Assembly (NCBI RefSeq): GCF_902809835.1
Contig: NZ_CADDWM010000001.1
Location: 53,987-117,986, forward strand
Reading direction: 5' to 3'
Origin: Agromyces sp. Marseille-P2726
GTDB taxonomy: Bacteria > Actinomycetota > Actinomycetes > Actinomycetales > Microbacteriaceae
Length of the DNA stretch: 64,000 nucleotides
This document shows, piece by piece, positions 16,664-25,185 of the stretch (positions within the stretch are counted from its first letter, which is position 1; each line of letters begins with the position of its first letter). The translations under genes and the position numbers were made by a program. The notes under the pieces are model-generated. The model searched no databases, had not been told where the DNA came from, and saw only the letters and a list, made by a program, of their open reading frames with translations.

Positions 16664-17310
16664 GTCGGGCCGGGTCGCGGCGACCTCGCGTGCGTCATGT
16701 CGTGGAACTCGTCGAACGCCTGCCCGACGCCGGGCAACGGCGTCGGGTCGGCTCCGGCGCGAAGACCGTCGAGCACGATGACGAGCTGGCGCCGCCAGTA
16801 CGGCAGGTAGGCGCCCCCGTACTGGCCGAGTGAGCCGAGCATGTCGACGAGCACGGCGAGATCGACTCCGGTGACGTCGGGGCGGAGCGAGCCCTCCGAC
16901 TTCGCCCGATCGACGATGCCGTTGATCACGTCCTCGAACTCGGCTCCGGGGCGGTACTCGGGATCGATCTCGGACATTCGGCGCATGACACCGGGTACGT
17001 ACGGCCGTTCGGCGAGCCATTCGGCCAGGCGCTCGAGGTAGAGCTCGACCGACAGCCATCCGGTCTCGGCCTCGGTGATCTCGGGCAGCAGGTCGCGGAA
17101 CTCGCCCACGCCGATGTCGTAGAGCTCCCGCACGAGGGCGTCGCGGTTGGCGAAGTGCCGGTAGACCGTGCCGGCGCCGACGCCCGCCCGGACGGCCAGT
17201 TCGTCGAGCGGCGCCTCGATGCCGCGCTCCGCGAAGAGCCTCCTCGCCTCGGCGAGGAGCCGTTGGTGGTTGCGTCGCGCGTCGCGTCGGGTCGACGCCG
17301 TCGAGTTCAC
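16651..17310 (-). CDS. TetR/AcrR-family transcriptional regulator
   Basis: The 219-residue protein has the N-terminal TetR helix-turn-helix: RRNHQRLLAEARRLFAERG, then APLDELAVRAGVGAGTVYRHFANRDALV (residues about 10-60). The C-terminal ligand domain has the SBD-like pattern of actinobacterial TetRs. GTG at 17310 is chosen because TACAGT lies six bases upstream and longer starts add unrelated residues. It is divergent from the kynurenine operon, with two GAGT-centred palindromes in the gap, so it likely represses itself and perhaps kynA. The ligand is unknown. Confidence 0.92.
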   Translation of the reverse strand: MNSTASTRRDARRNHQRLLAEARRLFAERGIEAPLDELAVRAGVGAGTVYRHFANRDALVRELYDIGVGEFRDLLPEITEAETGWLSVELYLERLAEWLAERPYVPGVMRRMSEIDPEYRPGAEFEDVINGIVDRAKSEGSLRPDVTGVDLAVLVDMLGSLGQYGGAYLPYWRRQLVIVLDGLRAGADPTPLPGVGQAFDEFHDMTHARSPRPGPTVIE

Positions 17311-17316
17311 GAATTC

Positions 17317-17322
17317 ACTGTA
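17317..17322 (-). promoter_or_regulatory. -10 box of leaderless tetR gene
   Basis: TACAGT on the minus strand, six bases before the GTG. Confidence 0.55.
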
Positions 17323-17328
17323 CGCCCG

Positions 17329-17338
17329 GAGTGCACTC
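17329..17338. promoter_or_regulatory. Candidate TetR operator 1
   Basis: Perfect palindrome GAGTGCACTC, seven bases upstream of the tetR -10 box and so in its promoter spacer, where a repressor would block its own transcription. Confidence 0.4.
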
Positions 17339-17383
17339 TCCGCCCCGAGTTTCCTCCGCGGTGCGGACCAGGTACTATTCGGA

Positions 17384-17393
17384 GAGTCGACTC
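17384..17393. promoter_or_regulatory. Candidate TetR operator 2
   Basis: Perfect palindrome GAGTCGACTC, same outer arms as operator 1 and 55 bases away, in the shared tetR-kynA control region. Confidence 0.35.
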
Positions 17394-17512
17394 CGTTTCG
17401 CTGAAGCGGGGCCGGCGGCCCTCGGGGGGAGGGACGCGGCGCGGCGGGCATCAGCCGGCTCCGGCCGGGAGGGGGCGCCCGTCGCGCCCGAACCGCTGGG
17501 GCGCATGGCTAT

Positions 17513-17518
17513 TAGGCT
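17513..17518 (+). promoter_or_regulatory. -10 box of leaderless kynA
   Basis: TAGGCT, six bases before the GTG of tryptophan dioxygenase. Confidence 0.55.
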
Positions 17519-17524
17519 GACGTC

Positions 17525-18403
17525 GTGCCCGACAACGATGTACCCGACGAGCCCGTCGCCGGCAACACCCGCCGCATCGAGGCATCCGTCGTCACCGACT
17601 TCAGCGACCGCATGAGCTACGGCGGCTACCTCGACCTGCCCACGCTGCTCTCCGCCCAGCGGCCGATCTCGCGGCCCGAGCATCACGACGAGCTGCTGTT
17701 CATCATCCAGCACCAGACGACCGAGCTCTGGCTGAAGCTCGTGCTGCACGAGCTCGAGACGGCGTGCGACCTGCTCCGGTCCGATGAGCTCGCCCAGGCG
17801 CTCAAGTGCATCGCGCGCGTCAAGCACATCCAGAAGACGCTGACCGAGCAGTGGTCGGTGCTCGCGACGCTCACACCCAGCGAGTACGGGCAGTTCCGCG
17901 GCGTGCTCGGCAATGCGAGCGGATTCCAGTCGGCACAGTACCGTGCCGTCGAGTTCGTCCTCGGCAACAAGAACGCGAAGATGCTCCAGATCTTCGAGTC
18001 CGATTCCTCGGCGAGCGCGATGCTGCAGCATGCACTCGAGTCGCCGAGCCTCTACGACGAGTTCCTCCGCATGCTGGCCCGCGCCGGGTACGCGATCCCG
18101 ACCGACGTGCTCGAGCGCGACGTCACCCTCGCCTGGACGTACCACCCCGAGCTCGTCCCCGTGTTCGCGACGATCTACGCCGATCCAGACCACAACTGGG
18201 CCGCGTACGAGACCTGCGAGGAGCTCATCGACCTCGAGGAGAACTTCCAGCTCTGGCGATTCCGCCACCTGAAGACGGTGGAGCGCATCATCGGCTCGAA
18301 GACGGGCACCGGGGGATCCAGCGGCGCACCGTTCCTGAAGCGCGCCCTCGAGCTCACGTTCTTCCCCGAGCTCTACGCCGTGCGCACCGAGATCCCGGGG
18401 TGA
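17525..18403 (+). CDS. kynA: Tryptophan 2,3-dioxygenase
   Basis: This haem enzyme opens the indole ring of L-tryptophan to N-formylkynurenine. The 292-residue protein has MSYGGYLDLPTLLSAQ, the distal haem histidine H63 in FIIQHQTTELWLK, the proximal histidine in WRFRHLKTVERIIG and the conserved GTGGSSGAPFL loop. It is a little longer than the E. coli-numbered family core because of a polar N-terminal stretch. The next gene starts three bases after its stop, so it leads an operon with the amidohydrolase and kynureninase. A TetR gene is divergent upstream. Confidence 0.97.
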   Translation: MPDNDVPDEPVAGNTRRIEASVVTDFSDRMSYGGYLDLPTLLSAQRPISRPEHHDELLFIIQHQTTELWLKLVLHELETACDLLRSDELAQALKCIARVKHIQKTLTEQWSVLATLTPSEYGQFRGVLGNASGFQSAQYRAVEFVLGNKNAKMLQIFESDSSASAMLQHALESPSLYDEFLRMLARAGYAIPTDVLERDVTLAWTYHPELVPVFATIYADPDHNWAAYETCEELIDLEENFQLWRFRHLKTVERIIGSKTGTGGSSGAPFLKRALELTFFPELYAVRTEIPG

Positions 18404-18406
18404 CGG

Positions 18407-19483
18407 ATGCCGCGCGCCGCCGATTCGCAGAGCTCCGCCTCGTACGGGGGTCGTGTCGGGCGAACGCCGGGGATGCCGCACCCCGACGTCGCCCGAGGTG
18501 ACCCCCTTGCAGCGCTCGGCCCGCTCGCCCGCCGGGTCCGTCGCTCGCTGAGCGGCGAGCACCCCGGCGAGGTCGGCACGGCGCTGCCGCCGCTCGTCGA
18601 CCATCACGTGCACCTCATGCTGGTCGGCGCCGAGGCGCTCGCCGACACCGCGATCGCCGGGGTCGTCGATCTCGGGGCGCCGCTCGAGCTCGTCGCGGCC
18701 GGTCGGCAGCGCGACGGGTTGCCCGAGGTCGACTTCGCGGGCACCTTCCTCACGGCTCCCGGCGGGTATCCCGTCGGCCGGCCGTGGGCGCCCGCCGGAT
18801 CGGCGCGCGAGCTCGACCCAGTGGCGGGCGATGGGCGCTCAGCGCTGCCCGACGCCGTCTCGATCGCGGTGAGCGAGCAGCAGTCGTTCGGGGCATCCGT
18901 CGTCAAGGTCGCACTGAACGCGGACGTCGGACCGGTGTTCGACCGGCGAACGCTCGATGCGATCGTCGCCGCCGCCCACGAGCGCGGGCTTCCGGTCGTC
19001 GCGCACGTCGAGGGCGACGGGATGACGCGGCTCGCGGTCGACGCCGGCGTCGACGTGCTCGCGCACACGCCCTTCACCGAGCAGGTCGACGATGCGCTGC
19101 TGGCTCGCGCCATCGCCGCGGGGCAGCGCTGGATCTCCACCATCTTCGTGACCAGCTACGGTGCGCCGTCGCCCGATCGCGATCGTGCGATCGACAACCT
19201 CGCGAGGTTCCATGCGGCGGGCGGACGCGTGCTCTACGGAACCGATCTCGGGAACGGCGAGCAGCCGCTCGGCGTGAATCCCGAGGAGGTCGCCGCCCTC
19301 GTCGCCGCCGGGCTCGCGGCATCCGATGTGCTCACCGCACTCACCGACCCGTGGCCGCGCCGCACTCGCACCGACGCCATCGCGACGTTCGTGCCCGGTC
19401 CGCCGCCCGAGACGCCCGCCGACCTGGCGCGGTGGCTCACGGGTGCCGGCATCGTGCCCGCCGAAGACCTGGAGGACCTGTGA
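18407..19483 (+). CDS. Amidohydrolase-family protein in the kynurenine operon
   Basis: The protein is up to 358 residues. It shows metal-dependent amidohydrolase signatures: DHHVHL (HxH metal pair), VVAHVEGDG and VLAHTPF (later histidines), and YGTDLGNG (the Asp of the family). The first 60 residues are poorly conserved in style, so the true start may be further in; ATG 18407 lies three bases after kynA. No separate kynurenine formamidase is seen between kynA and kynU, so this enzyme is a candidate for that step; this is inference. It overlaps kynU by four bases. Confidence 0.82.
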   Translation: MPRAADSQSSASYGGRVGRTPGMPHPDVARGDPLAALGPLARRVRRSLSGEHPGEVGTALPPLVDHHVHLMLVGAEALADTAIAGVVDLGAPLELVAAGRQRDGLPEVDFAGTFLTAPGGYPVGRPWAPAGSARELDPVAGDGRSALPDAVSIAVSEQQSFGASVVKVALNADVGPVFDRRTLDAIVAAAHERGLPVVAHVEGDGMTRLAVDAGVDVLAHTPFTEQVDDALLARAIAAGQRWISTIFVTSYGAPSPDRDRAIDNLARFHAAGGRVLYGTDLGNGEQPLGVNPEEVAALVAAGLAASDVLTALTDPWPRRTRTDAIATFVPGPPPETPADLARWLTGAGIVPAEDLEDL

Positions 19484-20739
19484 CGCTCGACCCCCACCTC
19501 GCGTACGCCCGGCGGATGGACCGAGCCGACGGGCTCGCGCACTACCGCAAGCGGTTCGCGGGAGCCGAAACCGACCTCGTCTACTTCGACGGGAACTCAC
19601 TCGGGCGTCCGCCCCGGTCGGCGATCGACCGCATGGCTGGATTCCTGCACGACGACTGGGGCGGCAGGCTCATCCGCGGATGGGACGAAGCGTGGATGCA
19701 GCTGCCGTTCGAGATCGGCGACCGCATCGGACGCGCCGTGATCGAGGCGAAGGCCGGGCAGACGGTCATCGGCGACTCCACCACGGTGCTCATCTACAAG
19801 CTCGCCAGGGCCGCGGTCGACGCGCAGCTGGCCCGCGACCCCGCCCGCCGGGAGATCATCGTCGATCGCGACAACTTCCCGACCGACCGCTACGTGCTCG
19901 AGGGCATCGCTCGGGAGCGCGACATGCGACTGCGCTGGATCGACGTGGACACCGCGTCGGGGGTGACGCCCGAACAGCTCGCCCAGGCCGCAGGGCCCGA
20001 GACCGCGCTCGTCGTGTTGAGCCATGTCGCGTACCGATCGGCGTACCTCGCCGACGCGCCCGAGCTGACCCGCATCGCCCACGACGCCGGCGCGCTCGTG
20101 CTCTGGGACCTGTGCCACTCCGCGGGCTCGGTTCCCGTGCGGGCCGACCACTGGGAGTTCGACCTGGCCGTCGGATGCACCTACAAGTACCTCAACGGCG
20201 GACCCGGCTCGCCGGCCTTCGCGTACGTGCGCGACGACCTGCAGGGCCTTCTCGCGCAGCCCATCCAGGGGTGGATGGGCACGGCCGATGTGTTCGGGAT
20301 GGGGCCCGAGTACACGCCGGCTCGCGGCATCCGTCGCTTCATCAGCGGGACGCCGCCGATCGTCGGGATGCTTCCCATGGAGGACACCCTCGCGATGATC
20401 GAGGAGGCGGGAATGCCGGCGATCCGCGCGAAGTCGGTCGCGCTCACGTCGTTCGCGATCACGGTCGCCGACGAGTGGCTGGGCCCGCTCGGCGTGACCC
20501 TCGCATCCCCGATCGATCCCGAGGAGCGCGGCGGACACGTCACGCTGAACCACTTCGCCATGCGCGAGGTGACGGCCCGGCTCTGGCAGCGCGACGTGAT
20601 CCCCGACTACCGCGACCCCGGAGGCCTGCGGATCGGCCTGTCCCCGTTGTCGACGAGCTTCGAGGAGGTGCACCGCGGGCTCGCCGCAACCCGCGACATC
20701 CTGCGCGAGGTGCTCACCGAGCGGGCCGGGCTGGCGTAA
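19480..20739 (+). CDS. kynU: Kynureninase
   Basis: PLP enzyme that cleaves kynurenine to anthranilate and alanine. The 419-residue protein has VYFDGNSLGRPPRSA near the start, GDSTTVLIYKLA, LWDLCHSAGSVPV and the PLP lysine in CTYKYLNGGPGSPAF, all typical. The C-terminus GGLRIGLSPLSTSFEEV matches the small domain. The GTG start overlaps the upstream stop (GTGA), with a GGAGG site at 19471. It completes a three-gene operon for tryptophan to anthranilate. Confidence 0.97.
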   Translation: MTLDPHLAYARRMDRADGLAHYRKRFAGAETDLVYFDGNSLGRPPRSAIDRMAGFLHDDWGGRLIRGWDEAWMQLPFEIGDRIGRAVIEAKAGQTVIGDSTTVLIYKLARAAVDAQLARDPARREIIVDRDNFPTDRYVLEGIARERDMRLRWIDVDTASGVTPEQLAQAAGPETALVVLSHVAYRSAYLADAPELTRIAHDAGALVLWDLCHSAGSVPVRADHWEFDLAVGCTYKYLNGGPGSPAFAYVRDDLQGLLAQPIQGWMGTADVFGMGPEYTPARGIRRFISGTPPIVGMLPMEDTLAMIEEAGMPAIRAKSVALTSFAITVADEWLGPLGVTLASPIDPEERGGHVTLNHFAMREVTARLWQRDVIPDYRDPGGLRIGLSPLSTSFEEVHRGLAATRDILREVLTERAGLA

Positions 20740-20749
20740 GGCCGACCGG

Positions 20750-20766
20750 GCCGGATCCCGTCCGGC
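20750..20766 (+). terminator. Possible weak terminator after kynU
   Basis: gccgga and tccggc form a 6-bp stem with a 5-base loop, 10 bases after the stop. No T-run follows. Confidence 0.3.
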
Positions 20767-20887
20767 GGCATGAACGGCTCGTCGCCGCGTGTCAACGCCC
20801 TCGACGTCGGAAGTGCGCACGGCGATGCTGAGAGGGACTCAGCGCCCTCGACCGCCGGGGCGCGCTGCGACCGAAGGAGCGACGAGC

Positions 20888-21259
20888 ATGAGCGATGAGC
20901 AGACGACACCCACTGGACCGCAGGGCACGACGTCGGGCGAGGCCACGGCCGCGCCGGCCGGCCCCGGCGAGGATCGCCACCCCGGCGACCGCGAACCGGT
21001 CGACTCGGTGGGTGCGCCCTCGGGATCGCCGGCAAGCAGGCTGACGGATGCCGCGAAGCAGGCGGGCGCGACGCTGCGTGACGCTGCGCAGCAGGCTGAT
21101 CTCGACGACTTCGCCGACCAGGCCAAGCGCGTCACGGGCGAGTGGACCGAGAAGATCAAGGAGGAGTACCGCCGGCGTCCCGGCGTGGTGATCGGTGCAG
21201 CGGTCGGCGCCGTCGTGCTGCTCGCGGCCGTCACGCGACGGCTGGGTCGGCGGCGATGA
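20888..21259 (+). CDS. Small membrane-anchored hypothetical protein
   Basis: The 123-residue protein has a Pro/Thr/Gly-rich N-terminus, an amphipathic helix (LTDAAKQAGATLRDAAQQAD) and one C-terminal membrane segment (GVVIGAAVGAVVLLAAV) followed by RRLGRRR. The architecture resembles DUF3618-like and apolipoprotein-like actinobacterial proteins, but I cannot name a family. A gaaggag site precedes the ATG. It overlaps the next gene by four bases, and the two look like related halves of one unit. Confidence 0.75.
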   Translation: MSDEQTTPTGPQGTTSGEATAAPAGPGEDRHPGDREPVDSVGAPSGSPASRLTDAAKQAGATLRDAAQQADLDDFADQAKRVTGEWTEKIKEEYRRRPGVVIGAAVGAVVLLAAVTRRLGRRR

Positions 21260-21612
21260 GCGGCGTCGACGCGCAGCGCGGTGACGACCGCACACAGCAG
21301 TCCATCGACGAGGCGAGGGCGGCCGCCGACCGCGCGTCGCAGGAGACCGCCGAGACGCTCGACGCCATGAAGTCCGCCGCCGCGAAGGCTGCCCGACGTG
21401 GCGCAGCGGCGGTGGCCGACGCCGCGAGCAGCGCGTCGACGCCCGCTCGGGAGTCGCGCAGCGAGGTGGAGGATGCGATGCAGGACGCCGGCCCGTGGCT
21501 CGAGGTGAAGTATCGCGAGCACCCCGTGCTCGTGGCGGTGCTCGCGGGCGCAGCCGCGGTCGCGGTGCTCGTGTGGCTGGGCTCGATCGTGCGGGGAGCC
21601 TTGCGCCGCTGA
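21256..21612 (+). CDS. DUF3618-like small membrane-anchored protein
   Basis: The 118-residue protein has a long charged helix, then VKYREHPVLVAVLAGAAAVA and a single membrane segment with a short basic tail, the layout of DUF3618 proteins. The function is unknown; relatives sit near the membrane with phage-holin-like proteins. The ATG overlaps the preceding stop (ATGA), so translation is coupled. It is not related in motif to the exchanger that follows. Confidence 0.72.
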   Translation: MSGVDAQRGDDRTQQSIDEARAAADRASQETAETLDAMKSAAAKAARRGAAAVADAASSASTPARESRSEVEDAMQDAGPWLEVKYREHPVLVAVLAGAAAVAVLVWLGSIVRGALRR

Positions 21613-21651
21613 GCCTCCGGCGGTCGCATCGGGGGCCGGTGGACCCGCCGA

Positions 21652-21657
21652 TATGGT
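21652..21657 (+). promoter_or_regulatory. -10 box of leaderless exchanger gene
   Basis: TATGGT, five bases before the ATG. Confidence 0.4.
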
Positions 21658-21662
21658 GAAGT

Positions 21663-22631
21663 ATGGCCGCCCTCGTCTTCATCGTCGGCGTGGTCGCCGT
21701 GATCGGGGGAGCAGAGCTCGTCGTGCGAGGCGGCGCCCAGCTGGCGGCGAGATTGGGCATCTCGCCCCTCATCATCGGCCTCACGATCGTCGCGATCGGC
21801 ACGAGCTTTCCCGAGCTCGCGGTCGGCATCGATGCCGCCCTCCAGGGCAACGGCGCGCTCGCCGTCGGCAACATCGCCGGCACGAACACGTTCAACCTGC
21901 TGTTCATCCTCGGCCTCGTCGCGGTGATCCGGCCGCTGCCGCTCGGCAGCCAGACGATCAGGTTCGACCTGCCGTTCATCATCGGTGCCGCGTTCGTCCT
22001 CTTCCTCATGGGGCTCGATGGGTGGCTCACGACGCTCGAGGGGGTCATCCTCATCGCCGGCGCGGTCCTCTTCACGGTGCTGACGGTGCGAAATGCGAGA
22101 CGCGAGAGCGTGGCCGTCCGCGCCGAGTTCGACGAGGAGTACGCGGTCCGGCTCACGAAGCACCCGACCAGGCAGCTGCTCGTCAACGCGGTGATGCTCC
22201 TCGTCGGTCTCGTCATCATCGGCTTCGGGGCCGACTGGCTCGTCGACGGCGCCGTCGAGCTCGCCCGCCTCTTCGGCGTGTCCGACGCATTCATCGGCCT
22301 GACGATCGTGGCGATCGGCACGAGCGCGCCCGAGATCGTCACCGCGATCGTGGCCACGCTCCGCAACGAGCGCGACATCGCCGTCGGCAACCTGATCGGG
22401 TCGAGCGTCTACAACATCCTCCTGATCCTGGGCGTGACGAGCGTCGTGCCGATCGGCGACATCCCCGTGCCGCCCGAGCTCGCCTTCGTGGACATCCCCG
22501 TCATGGTGGCCGCGACACTGGCGTGCATGCCGGTCTTCATCAGCCATCGGCGGGTGTCGCGGCTGGAGGGCGCCATCTTCGTCAGCGCATATCTCGCGTA
22601 CTTCGCGTACCTCGTGATCTCCCGAACGTGA
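21663..22631 (+). CDS. Na+/Ca2+ exchanger-family (CaCA) membrane protein
   Basis: The 322-residue protein has about ten membrane helices in two inverted halves. The alpha repeats are clear: [18 protein letters not shown] with [12 protein letters not shown] in the first half and [15 protein letters not shown] with [12 protein letters not shown] in the second, holding the ion-binding glutamates. It is a YrbG/CaxA-type exchanger, probably extruding Ca2+ or another cation for Na+ or H+. ATG 21663 follows a TATGGT box by five bases. Confidence 0.94.
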   Translation: MAALVFIVGVVAVIGGAELVVRGGAQLAARLGISPLIIGLTIVAIGTSFPELAVGIDAALQGNGALAVGNIAGTNTFNLLFILGLVAVIRPLPLGSQTIRFDLPFIIGAAFVLFLMGLDGWLTTLEGVILIAGAVLFTVLTVRNARRESVAVRAEFDEEYAVRLTKHPTRQLLVNAVMLLVGLVIIGFGADWLVDGAVELARLFGVSDAFIGLTIVAIGTSAPEIVTAIVATLRNERDIAVGNLIGSSVYNILLILGVTSVVPIGDIPVPPELAFVDIPVMVAATLACMPVFISHRRVSRLEGAIFVSAYLAYFAYLVISRT

Positions 22632-22644
22632 CGGCGGGTCTCCG

Positions 22645-23976
22645 CTAGCCGGAGCCCTCGGCGAGCGCCGCCACCCGGGCCAGCTCGCTCCGCAGCGCCT
22701 CGCGGAAGACCTTCGCCGACACGGCGTCGGCGTCGCAGTGCGCAGCGCAGCGGAGCACGCCGTCGTACGAGAGCGCGGCGGCGCCGAGCCGCACGTTGCC
22801 CTGGATTGCCGCGAGCGGCCAGACCCGTTCGAGCGGCGCCCCGGCGAGCGCGAGCGGATGCCGCGGGCCCGGCACGTTGGTCACGAACATGACGATGAGT
22901 CGCTGATGCCGCACCAGCCGCATGAACAGGCGCGCACCGAACCGGGTCCGCGTCAGCTCGAACGACCCCCGGGAGCGCGCGTCGGCCTTGCGTTCCCGCG
23001 TCAACGCGGCGATGCGGCGGAGGCGGACCGCGACCTCGGCCTCACCCGTCGGCAGGGGCACGAGCATCACCCCGACGGCGTTGCCCGAGCGACCACGTTG
23101 GGCGAGCGCGACCGGGACGCTCACCGGCAGCACCGGCGGCACCGGCTCGCCCCGGGCGCCGAGCGCCGCCTCGGCGGCCCCGACCACCGCTGCCAGCAGC
23201 GCATCGTTCACGGTGGCGCCGACCGTGTCGGCACCCGCGTCGAGTGCCCCGAGCGGCGTGTCGACGAACGCGACGCCGCGGCGCGGGCCGATCGGGCCGA
23301 GCAGCACGGTGGGCGGCACCGCCGGGCGCAGCACCGCGGCGGTGCGCTCCCAGCCCGAGGCCAGCGTCCGCAGCCGGGTGCGGAGGGTGCGGTGCACGGG
23401 CACCGGCGGCCGCATCGGCAGGCCGGTCGTGGACGTCTCGGCGGCGGCCTTCTCGGGAGACGGCGACGACGAGGCATCCGTCTCGCCCGTCGCCGGACGC
23501 AGCAGCAGCTGGATGAGCCGCACCGCGGCGAGTCCGTCGGCCATCGCGTGGTGGATGCGGAACACGACGCCCACGCGTTGCGGCGCGACGCCCGGCACGA
23601 GCAGCAGCTCCCAGAGCGGCCGGTCGAGCGGAAGCGGCGTCACCATGAGTCGCGCGCAGAGCGCCTCCAGCCCGGGCAGGCCGTCGACTTGGTCGACCAG
23701 GCGCACGTGGCGGCCGAGGTCGAGCGGCACCGGCTCCCACGCGAAGCCGCGTCCGTCGGGCACCACTCGTTGAGCCAGGCGCGGCGTGGATGGCATGACC
23801 GCGGCGACCGCGGCGCGGAGCCCTTCGACATCCACCGAGCCGTCGGAGCCGATCGGGCCCCCGGGAGCGAGCACGCCGGCCATGAGGAACGCGTTGACCT
23901 GGTCGGGCGCGTCCATCACGATGTTCGACGCGTCGGCGGCCGTCAGCCGCTCGCGCCCTGCCCATCGGCGAGCCAC
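22645..23976 (-). CDS. Wax ester synthase / diacylglycerol acyltransferase (WS/DGAT)
   Basis: The 443-residue protein has the active-site HHAMADG motif (H142-H143), the WS/DGAT start ([14 protein letters not shown]) and the C-terminal NVPGPRHPL motif of the family. It transfers an acyl group from acyl-CoA to diacylglycerol or a fatty alcohol, making storage lipid at the membrane surface. The length is near the typical 450-480. The GTG start has TAGACT six bases upstream. It is convergent with the exchanger and divergent from purS, with no visible partner. Confidence 0.95.
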   Translation of the reverse strand: MARRWAGRERLTAADASNIVMDAPDQVNAFLMAGVLAPGGPIGSDGSVDVEGLRAAVAAVMPSTPRLAQRVVPDGRGFAWEPVPLDLGRHVRLVDQVDGLPGLEALCARLMVTPLPLDRPLWELLLVPGVAPQRVGVVFRIHHAMADGLAAVRLIQLLLRPATGETDASSSPSPEKAAAETSTTGLPMRPPVPVHRTLRTRLRTLASGWERTAAVLRPAVPPTVLLGPIGPRRGVAFVDTPLGALDAGADTVGATVNDALLAAVVGAAEAALGARGEPVPPVLPVSVPVALAQRGRSGNAVGVMLVPLPTGEAEVAVRLRRIAALTRERKADARSRGSFELTRTRFGARLFMRLVRHQRLIVMFVTNVPGPRHPLALAGAPLERVWPLAAIQGNVRLGAAALSYDGVLRCAAHCDADAVSAKVFREALRSELARVAALAEGSG

Positions 23977-23982
23977 GGCCGC

Positions 23983-23988
23983 AGTCTA
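23983..23988 (-). promoter_or_regulatory. -10 box of leaderless WS/DGAT gene
   Basis: TAGACT on the minus strand, six bases before the GTG. Confidence 0.55.
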
Positions 23989-24028
23989 CGGCGACCTCGC
24001 CACGGTCGAGGGGCGTGCGCCGCGCCGA

Positions 24029-24034
24029 TAGAAT
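24029..24034 (+). promoter_or_regulatory. -10 box of the purSQ operon
   Basis: TAGAAT, with the likely transcript start near 24041 and a leader of about 30 bases that ends in a gaaggag site. Confidence 0.5.
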
Positions 24035-24070
24035 CGAGGCATCCCCACCCCCCACCGAAGGAGCACCGCA

Positions 24071-24406
24071 GTGCCCACCATCGTCGTCGAGGTCATGCCG
24101 AAGGCCGAACTGCTCGACCCGCAGGGAAAGGCCGTCGTCGGCGCCCTCGCCCGCACCGGGCACGAAGCGATCACCGGCGTGCGCATCGGCAAGCGGTTCG
24201 AGCTCTCGGTCGAGGGCCCGATCGACGACGCGCTGAAGGCGAGCGTCCGGCAGATCGCCGAGGACATCCTCTCGAACTCGGTCATCGAAGACGTGGTGGG
24301 CATCCACTTCGAGCAGTCGAACGCCGAGCTCGCCGAGGAGGCCGTGCACGCGGCATCCGAACACACCGACACCGGGTACGTCGCTCCCGCCGGCGAGACG
24401 CACTGA
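24071..24406 (+). CDS. purS: Phosphoribosylformylglycinamidine synthase subunit PurS
   Basis: PurS is the small structural subunit of the PurSQL complex that makes FGAM. The 111-residue protein begins [20 protein letters not shown] and has [10 protein letters not shown] and [10 protein letters not shown], the family landmarks. The C-terminal tail of about 25 acidic residues is longer than the usual 80-90-residue PurS. GTG at 24071 has gaaggag about 7 bases upstream. purQ follows after 11 bases; purL is 6 kb away. Confidence 0.95.
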   Translation: MPTIVVEVMPKAELLDPQGKAVVGALARTGHEAITGVRIGKRFELSVEGPIDDALKASVRQIAEDILSNSVIEDVVGIHFEQSNAELAEEAVHAASEHTDTGYVAPAGETH

Positions 24407-24417
24407 GAGGAGACGAC

Positions 24418-25116
24418 ATGCGCATCGGTGTCATCACCTTCCCCGGCTCGCTCGACGATCGCGACGCGCAGCGGGCGGTTCGACTCGCGGGCGCTCAGCC
24501 CGTCGCACTGTGGCACGGGTCGCACGACCTCGAGGGTGTCGACGCGCTCGTCCTGCCGGGCGGATTCAGCTACGGCGATTACCTGCGCTGCGGCGCGATC
24601 GCCTCGCTCAGCCCCATCATGAACGAGGTCGCGGATGCCGCGAAGCAGGGCATGCCCGTGCTCGGCATCTGCAACGGCTTCCAGATGCTGACCGAGGCAC
24701 GCCTGCTCGAGGGCGGGCTGATCCGGAACGACCACGGCGCGTTCATCTGCCGCGACCAGGTGATGCGGGTCGAGAACGCCTCGACCGACTGGACGAGCGG
24801 GTTCGAGCAGGGGCAGGAGATCACCATTCCCTTGAAGAACGGCGAGGGCGGGTTCATCGCCTCCGACGACGTGCTCGACCGGCTCGAGGGCGAGGGGCGG
24901 GTCGTGTTCCGCTACGTCGACGTGAACCCGAACGGATCGCTGCGCGACATCGCCGGCATCACCAACGAACACGGCAACGTCGTAGGGCTCATGCCGCACC
25001 CCGAGCACGCGGTCGAGCCCGGCTTCGGTCCCGACACTGCCGCCGCGATGCGGTCGGGCGTCGACGGCCTCGGGTTCTTCACGTCGGTCGTGCGGCGAGC
25101 GCTCGTCGAGGCCTGA
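24418..25116 (+). CDS. purQ: Phosphoribosylformylglycinamidine synthase subunit PurQ
   Basis: PurQ is the glutaminase subunit that feeds ammonia to PurL. The 232-residue protein has [18 protein letters not shown], the nucleophile C85 in [10 protein letters not shown] and the PHPEHAVEP motif with the catalytic His and Glu. A gagagga site lies before the ATG at 24418. It forms an operon with purS and is followed by a strong hairpin terminator. Confidence 0.98.
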   Translation: MRIGVITFPGSLDDRDAQRAVRLAGAQPVALWHGSHDLEGVDALVLPGGFSYGDYLRCGAIASLSPIMNEVADAAKQGMPVLGICNGFQMLTEARLLEGGLIRNDHGAFICRDQVMRVENASTDWTSGFEQGQEITIPLKNGEGGFIASDDVLDRLEGEGRVVFRYVDVNPNGSLRDIAGITNEHGNVVGLMPHPEHAVEPGFGPDTAAAMRSGVDGLGFFTSVVRRALVEA

Positions 25117-25136
25117 CTCCAGCCTTCGGCAGACGC

Positions 25137-25177
25137 CGAACGGCGGCAGGTCCCATGCGTGAACCTGCCGCCGTTCG
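25137..25177. terminator. Bidirectional hairpin terminator between purQ and the M14 peptidase
   Basis: A perfect 15-bp stem (cgaacggcggcaggt with its complement) has an 11-base loop, between convergent stops. No T-run on either side. Confidence 0.65.
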
Positions 25178-25185
25178 TCATCGCG

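Noticed and set aside
24001..24070. Riboswitch (PreQ1/purine) before purS
   Set aside because: The leader is only about 30 bases, too short for a purine aptamer, and no aptamer core is visible.
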